Below, piece after piece: positions 1-6,249 of a stretch of DNA of 8,616 nt. The notes beneath the pieces are model-generated. The model was not told the origin of the DNA. It saw only the letters and a list, made by a program, of their open reading frames with translations, and did no database searches. The position numbers were made by a program, and so were the translations under genes. Source of the DNA: Schlesneria sp. (GTDB taxonomy: Bacteria > Planctomycetota > Planctomycetia > Planctomycetales > Planctomycetaceae); NCBI GenBank assembly GCA_025353525.1, contig JANXOO010000978.1, positions 1 through 8,616 of the forward strand. The letters are read 5' to 3'. Every line of letters begins with the position of its first letter. Position 1 is the first letter of the stretch.

Positions 1-1
1 C

Positions 2-55
2 ATCGTCGCTTCCGAGCCGATTGCGATTCGCGTCATTGCAAAGGAGAAAAAATGA
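2..55 (+). CDS. C-terminal end of an upstream gene (partial)
   Basis: The frame starting at base 2 reads IVASEPIAIRVIAKEKK and ends at TGA (53-55), which overlaps the ATG of the DUF1501 gene as ATGA. The alternating hydrophobic/polar pattern with a lysine-rich end resembles the last beta strand of an Ig-like or pre-peptidase C-terminal domain. Such secreted proteins, or DUF1549/DUF1553 proteins, often precede DUF1501 genes in planctomycetes. Only 17 residues are visible, so the family cannot be named. The four-base overlap, and the absence of any other use for this stretch, support it being a real gene end. Confidence 0.55.
   Translation: MVASEPIAIRVIAKEKK
41..46 (+). promoter_or_regulatory. 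Ribosome binding site of the DUF1501 gene
   Basis: AAGGAG lies 5 bases before the ATG at 52, inside the last codons of the upstream gene. It fixes the DUF1501 start even though the frame stays open to the window edge. Confidence 0.75.
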
Positions 56-1506
56 GTCACTCGAACGACGAAATGACGACTTCGATGTGTCCCGGCCCCG
101 GTGGAATGTTCCCGTCCAATCGACGGAAATTTCTGCAAACAGGTTTGGCCGGATTCGCGACACTCAGTTTGCCGCAAATTCTCAGGTTGAAAGCACTCAA
201 TCCGCTGCTTGCGGAAGAATCTGCGGTAGCCGTTCCCAAAAAAACCGCCGTCATCATGGTCTGGCAACCCGGCGGTTGTTCGCACATCGATACCTATGAC
301 CCCAAGCCACTGGCGGCCAGCGAATATCGCGGCCCGTTCGGCACCATTGATACAAAGGTTCCTGGACTGCAATTCACTGAACTGTTGCCAAGGCAGGCGA
401 GCATTGCCGACAAGTTCACCGTCTTACGGTCGATGCGACAAACGGCAGGAGGCCACCCCGCCGGTTCGATGCAATTACTGTCGGGCGATTCGGACACTCG
501 TGACAAGCCCAAGCCCCGTTTGCCCGACTGGATGTCGGTCGCCAACTACTTGCGATCACAGGCCGAACCGCGCAAGAATCCGCTGCCGATGTACGTGGGG
601 ATCAATCCTCCCCTCGAATATAACGGGCCCGCCTACCTCGGCGACGCTTTTTCGGCGTTCGCTGTGTCGGGAGACCCGAATCAGCCGACGTTTTCGGTTC
701 CGAATATCGGGTTGTCAGACCGGGGCGAAGTCAGACGACTCGACCGACGGTCGAATCTGCGTCGTAACCTCGACACGCTCGAACGGGCATTTGACCGGCA
801 GGGTGAACTTGCCGCTCTGGACGAATTTGAAATTCGGGCAATGTCATTGCTGACAAACCCCGGCGCCAGGGAGGCGTTCGATCTGACCCGGGAAGACGAT
901 CGGACGCGAGACCGCTACGGACGAAACTCGTGGGGGCAGCAATTGCTGCTGTGCCGTCGATTGGTCGAAGCCGGGGTGGAAGTCATGACGACCAGCCTGA
1001 GTGGTCCGCTTTGCGGGCGCGTTCAAAATTGGGACGACCACGCGGTCAATCACCACGTCTTCGACGCAATGCGATTCCGTTCTGCCGCGTACGACCAGGC
1101 CGTGTCGGCATTGATCGAAGACATCTATGAACGCGGTCTGGACAAACAGGTGCTGGTCGTCGTTACAGGCGAATTCGGACGGACTCCGAAAATCGAGTAT
1201 TCACCCAGCACAGGAGCCGGAGACGCCAGTGCTCCTGCCGGCACACAACAGCCTGGTCGCGATCACTGGCCGCGAGCTTTCTCGAATATCTGGGCAGGGG
1301 GAGGAATTCAAACGGGTCGCGTGATCGGTGCGACTGACAAGAGGGGCGAAGATTGTGTCGAACGCATCTGTGGTCCCGGCGATTTCCTGGCGACCATTTA
1401 TCACCACCTGGGAATTGACGCGTCAAAGACCTTGATCCGTGACTTTAACGGGCGACCAACCCCGATCGTTGACCATGGTCAACCGATTCCGGAATTGATG
1501 GGGTAA
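52..1506 (+). CDS. DUF1501 family protein, Tat-exported
   Basis: A 484-residue protein of the DUF1501 family, a planctomycete-rich group related to the sulfatase/alkaline-phosphatase fold whose substrate is unknown. Residues 24-29 (RRKFLQ) followed by a hydrophobic stretch (31-42) form a twin-arginine signal, so the folded protein is probably exported. Family hallmarks seen are QPGGCSHIDTYDPKP at 72-86 (likely metal-site aspartates D80 and D83), GGHPAG at 133-138, NWDDH at 326-330, TGEFGRTPK at 372-380 and RDHWP at 403-407. These are the places where the fold carries metal-binding Asp/His/Glu residues. Length is normal and no frameshift is seen. The start at 52 is chosen for its AAGGAG and for the ATGA overlap with the preceding gene, which suggests an operon with the gene to the left. 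Catalytic activity is inferred from the fold only. Confidence 0.9.
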   Translation: MSHSNDEMTTSMCPGPGGMFPSNRRKFLQTGLAGFATLSLPQILRLKALNPLLAEESAVAVPKKTAVIMVWQPGGCSHIDTYDPKPLAASEYRGPFGTIDTKVPGLQFTELLPRQASIADKFTVLRSMRQTAGGHPAGSMQLLSGDSDTRDKPKPRLPDWMSVANYLRSQAEPRKNPLPMYVGINPPLEYNGPAYLGDAFSAFAVSGDPNQPTFSVPNIGLSDRGEVRRLDRRSNLRRNLDTLERAFDRQGELAALDEFEIRAMSLLTNPGAREAFDLTREDDRTRDRYGRNSWGQQLLLCRRLVEAGVEVMTTSLSGPLCGRVQNWDDHAVNHHVFDAMRFRSAAYDQAVSALIEDIYERGLDKQVLVVVTGEFGRTPKIEYSPSTGAGDASAPAGTQQPGRDHWPRAFSNIWAGGGIQTGRVIGATDKRGEDCVERICGPGDFLATIYHHLGIDASKTLIRDFNGRPTPIVDHGQPIPELMG

Positions 1507-1542
1507 TTCGCAGAAGAAACAACCGAAGCATCATTTGAGCGA

Positions 1543-2556
1543 CTACGACTCTTCCGGCTTTTCGGGGAAGAGCATACTGACGCTCGTGCGGTCGTGGATC
1601 GAGCGGATCGCTGCGGCCATCAGGTGAGCAACCGAGATGACTTCCACATTATTCGGCAGCGGATCGAACGAGTTTTCGATCGTGTCGGTAATAAACATTT
1701 TCCGGATATCGCTTTCGGCAATGCGGGCTGCGGCCCCTTTCGAGAGGACACCGTGGGTCACCCCGACATAGATGTCTTTCGAACCGCGTAACTTGAGTGT
1801 CTTGGCCATTTCGACGAGTGACCGTCCGGTGATCGTGAGGTCGTCGACCAGAAACACATTTTTCCCTTGAACGTCTCCGATGACTTCAACGATCTGAACG
1901 GTTTCCGAATGGTCGGCGCGATGCTTGTTTCCGATCACAACGGGCGCATTCAATAATCCGGCATAGGCAGCCGCACCTTTGGCGAATCCAACATCCGGGC
2001 TGCAAACGACGAGATCCGAAACGTTTAACGTCCTGAAGTGATCTGTCAGAACGATTCGACCATACAGGTGATCGACGGGAATTCGAAAAAAGCCCTGAAT
2101 TTGAGGGCTGTGCAGGTCCATTGTCAGCACGCGATCGGCACCAGCAGCTTCGATGGCATCGGCGCAAACGCGAGCACGAATCGATACTCGCGGCTCGTCT
2201 TTCTTGTCACCTTGAGCGTAACTGAAGAACGGAATAACGGCCGTCACGGTTTGAGCACTCGCGCGACGCGCGGCGTCGATCCAGAACAACAATTCCATGA
2301 AATTGTCGTTGACGGGATAGTGGCAGCCCTGCACTATGAAAACATCCTTGCCACGGACGTTCTCTTTAATGCGGACAAAGACGTTCCCCTCGCTGAACTG
2401 ATGAGCTCGAGCAGGGGTCAGCGAAACACCCAGCGTATTGGCGATGGTTTGGGCAAGGATCGGATTGCCCGTTCCTGCAATAATCGCAAGATCACCTTGA
2501 GGCGCTTGAAATGGTGCGGGTCTTGGACCGCCCAGATCGGGCCGCAAATAGTCCAT
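1543..2556 (-). CDS. prs: Ribose-phosphate diphosphokinase (PRPP synthetase), divergent
   Basis: Predicted cytoplasmic enzyme making PRPP from ribose 5-phosphate and ATP for nucleotide, His and Trp synthesis. With the start at ATG 2556 it has 337 residues, close to the family length of about 315-330. Family features seen: NENVRG-like KENVRG at 64-69, the MELL segment at 87-90, AGADRVLTMDLHSPQIQGFF at 138-157, SPDVG at 186-190, the catalytic-loop pair K211 and R213, the PRPP-loop signature DDLTITGRS at 238-246, and THGVLS at 267-272. Several usually conserved contacts differ: YARQD is YAQGD at 113-117, the FSDGE-type motif is FSEGN at 54-58, and the third acidic residue of the PRPP loop is I242. 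The open frame continues upstream to TTG 2658 through 15-bp repeats. I prefer ATG 2556 because GGGGAG lies 9 bases before it and the TTG has no ribosome binding site. It may be co-transcribed with the lipoprotein gene upstream. Confidence 0.85.
   Translation of the reverse strand: MDYLRPDLGGPRPAPFQAPQGDLAIIAGTGNPILAQTIANTLGVSLTPARAHQFSEGNVFVRIKENVRGKDVFIVQGCHYPVNDNFMELLFWIDAARRASAQTVTAVIPFFSYAQGDKKDEPRVSIRARVCADAIEAAGADRVLTMDLHSPQIQGFFRIPVDHLYGRIVLTDHFRTLNVSDLVVCSPDVGFAKGAAAYAGLLNAPVVIGNKHRADHSETVQIVEVIGDVQGKNVFLVDDLTITGRSLVEMAKTLKLRGSKDIYVGVTHGVLSKGAAARIAESDIRKMFITDTIENSFDPLPNNVEVISVAHLMAAAIRSIHDRTSVSMLFPEKPEES
1549..1572. terminator. Hairpin at the convergent gene ends (weak terminator candidate)
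   Basis: CTCTTCC (1549-1555) and GGAAGAG (1566-1572) form a perfect 7-bp stem with a 10-base loop. It covers the last coding bases of the PRPP synthetase gene, just past the end of the convergent DUF1501 gene (stop at 1506). No T-run follows on either strand, so it is not a classic intrinsic terminator. The stem could also be coincidental, since it codes for the C-terminal residues. It is the only stem of note found by eye around the 36-base convergent gap. Confidence 0.25.
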
Positions 2557-2565
2557 CGGCCTGAT

Positions 2566-2571
2566 CTCCCC
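2566..2571 (-). promoter_or_regulatory. Ribosome binding site supporting the ATG 2556 start of prs
   Basis: On the minus strand GGGGAG sits 9 bases before ATG 2556. The longer in-frame start (TTG 2658) is preceded by AATCGCGA with no purine-rich site. This decides for the shorter protein, although the longer form cannot be excluded. Confidence 0.6.
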
Positions 2572-2572
2572 G

Positions 2573-2647
2573 GTGTTCGTCTCTACGGTCTTCGGCTTTA
2601 CGGTCTTCAACTCTACTGTATTTAACTCTACAGTATTCAACTCTACA
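2573..2647 (-). repeat. Five tandem 15-bp repeats between the lipoprotein and prs
   Basis: On the + strand the units are GTGTTCGTCTCTACG, GTCTTCGGCTTTACG, GTCTTCAACTCTACT, GTATTTAACTCTACA and GTATTCAACTCTACA, at exact 15-base spacing. The last two differ by one base and the copies diverge steadily towards prs. A sixth, strongly decayed GT unit may start at 2648. The period is a multiple of three and no stop interrupts the frame of prs. If translated, the array encodes pentapeptides of the type TVELN, TVELK, TVKPK and TVETN at the N terminus. If the ATG 2556 start is right, the array lies in the spacer or leader RNA. What it does is unknown. Confidence 0.85.
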
Positions 2648-2670
2648 GTGTCGATCAATCGCGATTGCGT

Positions 2671-3579
2671 TCACGATGATAACCGCTTGAATCCCGACAT
2701 GCGATAAACCGGCTTTTTGCGCGAATCCTCGACAGAATCATCGAGTGTCCCGTAAATCTGAACCTTGTCTCCGGTGCGAAGCCGCTGCAATGACGAATCA
2801 TCCGCCAAAATCAGAAATCCACCCAGCGAATCGGATGCAGGCGGACTTTCGTCGTAAAGAATGGCCCACGTCTTCGTCGGTTTGTCATATTCGACGACAC
2901 CTCGCACCCATGTAAATTCAGGATCATGCGCGTAGAGCCGTGATGCGGTGCCTGATTTGGCCACTGGGTCTGCGAATGCACCGTCATTGTCGTCGGTCGC
3001 TGAAGTCTGCAGTACGGGCCTTTGGAACTGGTCATCGATCTCGACGAGTGATTCTTCCTGATCGACAGCTGGCCGTCGCGAGCGGCGCGACTCCTTTTGC
3101 GTGAAGGGAGTAATATCGCCCGAATCCTTCGCACTCGTTGTCGGCGTCAGCGCCGGACGCTGACTGGTTCCGCTTCCGCCTCTGGAATCTGCACCATCAT
3201 CGCCCGGGGGTGGGACCGGAGGTCGGCCCGTCGGAGATTCCGGATTGAAAAGTGGTTCGTTGTTGTTACCGTTTCCCGACGAACCGCCGCCGTATGTCGA
3301 CGGACTGGAGCCGTTCGATGGATCCGGAGACGTTGGGGAGAAAATCGGCGTCGGTCCATTTCCTGAAGGAGAACTTCCCGGCGTATACGGAGCACCATTG
3401 CCGCCGGGGGCTACGTAAGTTGGGTAATTCGGGACGCCAGGGTAGCCGTTCATCGGTTGTTGAGGCACGACGCCCGGTCCGTAATATCCGTTCGGATAGC
3501 CTCCGTAACCTGCATGATACATACAGCCGGGGGCCATTGAGACATACAGCACCGCAGCAAAAACAGTCAGGTAACGCAT
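2671..3579 (-). CDS. Low-complexity lipoprotein with an unrecognised C-terminal domain
   Basis: A 302-residue protein I cannot assign to a named family. Residues 1-18 are a lipoprotein signal peptide (MRYLTVFAAVLYVSMAPG) and C19 is the likely lipidated cysteine. The lipobox APGC lacks the usual leucine at -3 but is acceptable. Residues 20-150 are a low-complexity Gly/Tyr/Pro/Asn/Ser linker, probably disordered, and 160-210 are charged. Residues 215-300 look like a compact beta-rich domain: WVRGVVEY (224-231), WAILYDE (238-244), GGFLILAD (253-260), GDKVQIYGTL (270-279), VYRMSGFKRL (291-300). The VxGxV and GDxVxxxGxL patterns recall OB-fold proteins, which is inference only. I moved the start from an upstream in-frame ATG (3621) to ATG 3579 because GGAAGGA lies 8 bases before it and the signal peptide then begins at the N terminus. 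Its stop is in the same frame as the extended prs frame and 114 bases before ATG 2556. Confidence 0.8.
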   Translation of the reverse strand: MRYLTVFAAVLYVSMAPGCMYHAGYGGYPNGYYGPGVVPQQPMNGYPGVPNYPTYVAPGGNGAPYTPGSSPSGNGPTPIFSPTSPDPSNGSSPSTYGGGSSGNGNNNEPLFNPESPTGRPPVPPPGDDGADSRGGSGTSQRPALTPTTSAKDSGDITPFTQKESRRSRRPAVDQEESLVEIDDQFQRPVLQTSATDDNDGAFADPVAKSGTASRLYAHDPEFTWVRGVVEYDKPTKTWAILYDESPPASDSLGGFLILADDSSLQRLRTGDKVQIYGTLDDSVEDSRKKPVYRMSGFKRLSS

Positions 3580-3587
3580 ACGAACAG

Positions 3588-3594
3588 TCCTTCC
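3588..3594 (-). promoter_or_regulatory. Ribosome binding site of the lipoprotein gene
   Basis: GGAAGGA on the minus strand, 8 bases before ATG 3579. It decides for this start over the in-frame ATG at 3621, which would bury the signal peptide behind 14 charged residues. Confidence 0.7.
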
Positions 3595-3651
3595 ATCACG
3601 GACTCGCAACTGTCGACGCACCCGTCGCCCCCCAGCGTCGGACCGGGCGGG

Positions 3652-3679
3652 ATTGTATGGATGTCGCGAATCGTGTCCA
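3652..3679 (-). promoter_or_regulatory. Predicted housekeeping promoter for lipoprotein (and possibly prs)
   Basis: On the minus strand TGGACA (3674-3679) and TACAAT (3652-3657) are separated by 16 bases. Each matches five of six positions of the sigma-70 -35 and -10 consensus. Transcription would begin near 3645, leaving a leader of about 65 bases before ATG 3579. This leader could form a short CGACGC/GCGTCG stem (3614-3619 with 3635-3640). The promoter lies in the roughly 200-base non-coding gap between the VWA operon and the lipoprotein. I saw no T-tailed terminator in that gap, so read-through from the VWA operon is possible. Confidence 0.45.
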
Positions 3680-3776
3680 GACCGAATCGGCAGTAATTGC
3701 CTGAATCTGCGTCCGCGTGCCTCAATCCATCAAAGAAACGCATCGTCGCCAGAGTATTTGGTCAATAGCGCAGGGA

Positions 3777-6242
3777 CTACGCCAGCTTGAGCAGTTTCCT
3801 TGTCAGCCATTCTGCGGACAGAATTCCGGCAATGAGATACATCACCCATTCGCGGTCCCAGAGCGTTCGCAAGCGTTCTGGCACATAGAACTGTTCTCCA
3901 CGGTCGGGGAACAAGCCCGTCAGTTCAGTCGCAGCGTCATCGATTGTCAGGTACTTGCCCCCTGTATCCCGCACCAGATCTGTCAACAGCCTGACGTTCT
4001 GGCGAATATTTTCATCTTCAAGCTTCGGGAGCGCGACGACAACTTCATCGGTCACACGGTCTCGCGAATCGGGCAGCGTCAGTTCCATCTTGTAGGTTCC
4101 CGGCAGACTGACCCGGAAATCACCCACGAAAACTCCGGCAATCGAGGGATCTCGCCGTAATTGACGGGGTGGCGTGAGAGGCTTCCCTGTCGGATCGTAA
4201 ACTTCGAGCGACACGGTATCGGCTTCCAGCGGTTCATATTTCGCATCAAGGACCCGAGCACGAACTCGCAGCGTTTGTCCGATTAGCAGCTTGTGGCTGT
4301 CGGGCATCAGCAACCCGCGTTTGGTTCCGCGTTTTGACCGGCCCTGTGCGACCTCGCGAATCGTCTTGATCCAGAATCGGTCGTAATCGTCTTCGGTGAC
4401 CGATCGCAGTCGCCACATTTCGGCACTACCGAGATAGAAGATAAAACCCTTGTTGAGTGGTTGTCCCGCCATAAGTACCGGCGGTTCAGCAGCGGCTCGC
4501 GGGTCGGAAAAGTAAGCATATACTTTGGCTCCGGCCTTGTGTCCGTTCGTCGGATAGCACCGATAGATCCCGGCAAATTCTTTCCAGCGAGCGGCGGATG
4601 TGATCGGATCGTCGGTCAATTGCAGGAAACCAGGGCTTTGACCTTCCTTCGTGAACTGGATCGGCCAGGGCTGACTCGACTCCTGATCAAAACGCGACGC
4701 CGTGAAGTACGAACTGAGGACGACCGGATACAATTCCAGTAACGGCTTGAATCGCTCATCGCTTGTTGCCCCCGAACCGCTCGAATCACCCATCCCGGCC
4801 AGAGTTGGCGTATTGACATCGCCCGCGATCAGAATCAGTCCACCCCCTTCGAGGCTGACCCAGTCAGAAAGGAGCTTGAATGACTCGGCAGGTATACTTT
4901 TCCAATCGGGATCGAAGGCGATCACGACATCGTATTCATAAAGCTGTTCGCGGCCTTCCGGGAACGCCGACAGCAAATTATTTGATTCCTGACTCGTGCC
5001 GCGCGAACCGGTTTGTAGCAAGACATCGACATCGAACGATTTGTGCCGGTACAGCAGATTGCGCACGAATTGATAGTCGCGCATCGGACCGCCCGCGATC
5101 AGCAAGACTCGCATCGGGCGGTCGAAGGTATTGACGCTGATTGATAATTGGTTGTCCTGCGAATTGAATTCGACAATCCTGTTCGGAGTCGAGGCGCGCA
5201 CGAGAAAAGTGACTCGACCAGCCTCTGTCGAATTTCGCGAAAATTTGACTTCAACCGGCAAGCCGTCTTCCAGAAGTTGCGTCTTTTTGTGCTCGACGCT
5301 GACTGGTTCGTTGTCTCGTTCGGATTTCATCAGAAGTTCGACATCGATCTCGCGACCGGCAAGTCCGTTCCCCTGGATAAACGCCGCAATCTCGAACGGA
5401 TCACCCATTTGGACATCGGTCGGCGATGCAATCTCTGACACGGCGAGATTGACAGGTTGCGTCGTCGTCCCTGTACCAATGGCAACCAATCGCGATTTCG
5501 TCGCAATCGCCCGATCGTGAGCTGTCGTTGGATCGATCCCGGCGTTCGAAACACCGTCGGTCAGGATCGCGATTCCTGAAAGCGTGCGCCCGGCAGATTG
5601 CCGGACTAGTTCGTCCAGACTCTCACCCAGTCTGGATTCCAGCCCGCGCGGCCTGAGGATTTCATCCCAATCCAATGGCTGTTCGATCGCGGAAGTTCCC
5701 TTGACCGGGTTTGCCGACGGAGTTGATGCTGCCTGAAGCCTGGGATAAACGCGATGGGGGCCCGCCAGAGCTGAATCGAATGTAAACAGACTGACCTCAT
5801 GCGTCTGACGAAGCGATTCGATGACTTTCGTTTCGGACAACAGTTTTCTGATGACATCCGTTCGTGAGGGGATACCGTCGGTAACCGGCGATTCGCCATC
5901 AGTCGGATTTCTCGCCGGGTGTCGCATTGATAACGAAGTGTCAACGAGGATCGCCACGCGTGAAGGTCGGTACGATTGTTTTTGTGTGCGGTCCGAGGGA
6001 TTGAGCGAAATCACGAGCAGCGCGATGAGCGTCCCGACCCGAAGTACGGTTAACCACAACTTCCAGAACCAGCTCAAACCGGCGACATCTTTGGAATACA
6101 GCCAAACCGTCCAAAGGAGCAGGCCTGCGACTCCGCCAATCAGCAGTAACCAGCCGAGCGGCGTAGTCGGCAAGTCGAATTCGCGCACCGTCAGCGTCGC
6201 CGAATCGGATGCAGCCAACGTAAAAAAACAATCCCGAGTCAT
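3777..6242 (-). CDS. VWA domain membrane protein with GATase-like region
   Basis: An 821-residue membrane protein of a type common in planctomycetes; no member has a firm function known to me. Order of parts: two membrane helices (about 29-49 and 59-79); a VWA domain (about 93-255) with the metal site DTSLS (101-105) and a TDG (228-230); an Ig/CARDB-like beta region (about 265-370); a Rossmann region of class I glutamine-amidotransferase type beginning RVLLIAGG (378-385) with GGGLILIAGD (466-475), lacking any obvious catalytic Cys-His-Glu set; another Ig-like region (about 655-737); and a C-terminal membrane helix (about 799-815). The central part probably lies outside the cytoplasmic membrane. 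I start at ATG 6242, 7 bases after the stop of the preceding VWA gene. The longer frame begins at TTG 6281 and would overlap that gene by 32 bases. The tight spacing says the pair is co-transcribed. Confidence 0.8.
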   Translation of the reverse strand: MTRDCFFTLAASDSATLTVREFDLPTTPLGWLLLIGGVAGLLLWTVWLYSKDVAGLSWFWKLWLTVLRVGTLIALLVISLNPSDRTQKQSYRPSRVAILVDTSLSMRHPARNPTDGESPVTDGIPSRTDVIRKLLSETKVIESLRQTHEVSLFTFDSALAGPHRVYPRLQAASTPSANPVKGTSAIEQPLDWDEILRPRGLESRLGESLDELVRQSAGRTLSGIAILTDGVSNAGIDPTTAHDRAIATKSRLVAIGTGTTTQPVNLAVSEIASPTDVQMGDPFEIAAFIQGNGLAGREIDVELLMKSERDNEPVSVEHKKTQLLEDGLPVEVKFSRNSTEAGRVTFLVRASTPNRIVEFNSQDNQLSISVNTFDRPMRVLLIAGGPMRDYQFVRNLLYRHKSFDVDVLLQTGSRGTSQESNNLLSAFPEGREQLYEYDVVIAFDPDWKSIPAESFKLLSDWVSLEGGGLILIAGDVNTPTLAGMGDSSGSGATSDERFKPLLELYPVVLSSYFTASRFDQESSQPWPIQFTKEGQSPGFLQLTDDPITSAARWKEFAGIYRCYPTNGHKAGAKVYAYFSDPRAAAEPPVLMAGQPLNKGFIFYLGSAEMWRLRSVTEDDYDRFWIKTIREVAQGRSKRGTKRGLLMPDSHKLLIGQTLRVRARVLDAKYEPLEADTVSLEVYDPTGKPLTPPRQLRRDPSIAGVFVGDFRVSLPGTYKMELTLPDSRDRVTDEVVVALPKLEDENIRQNVRLLTDLVRDTGGKYLTIDDAATELTGLFPDRGEQFYVPERLRTLWDREWVMYLIAGILSAEWLTRKLLKLA

Positions 6243-6249
6243 GAAACGC

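Noticed and set aside
296..853. A 185-codon plus-strand frame inside the DUF1501 gene
   Set aside because: It is an Arg/Cys-rich out-of-frame reading, while the DUF1501 frame carries all the conserved motifs.
2038..2625. A 195-codon plus-strand frame opposite prs
   Set aside because: It lies entirely antisense to a gene with clear family motifs (DLHSPQIQGFF, DDLTITGRS) and shows no domain or plausible start of its own.
2573..2647. CRISPR array or plasmid iterons
   Set aside because: The units are contiguous 15-mers without spacers, diverge steadily, and sit between two chromosomal-type genes with no cas or replication gene nearby.
2492..2674. A 60-codon minus-strand frame starting GTG at 2674, overlapping the lipoprotein stop as GTGA and running through the repeats
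   Set aside because: The GTGA overlap is tempting, but the frame has no ribosome binding site, its composition is Arg/Glu-rich as expected of an out-of-frame reading of the 15-bp repeat, and it runs into the start of prs. I regard it as a shadow.
3737..3765. TTGACC at 3760-3765 (minus strand) as a -35 box just after the VWA operon
   Set aside because: At 17 bases spacing the matching -10 would be TGCGTT, which fits poorly. The TGGACA/TACAAT pair nearer the lipoprotein is much better.
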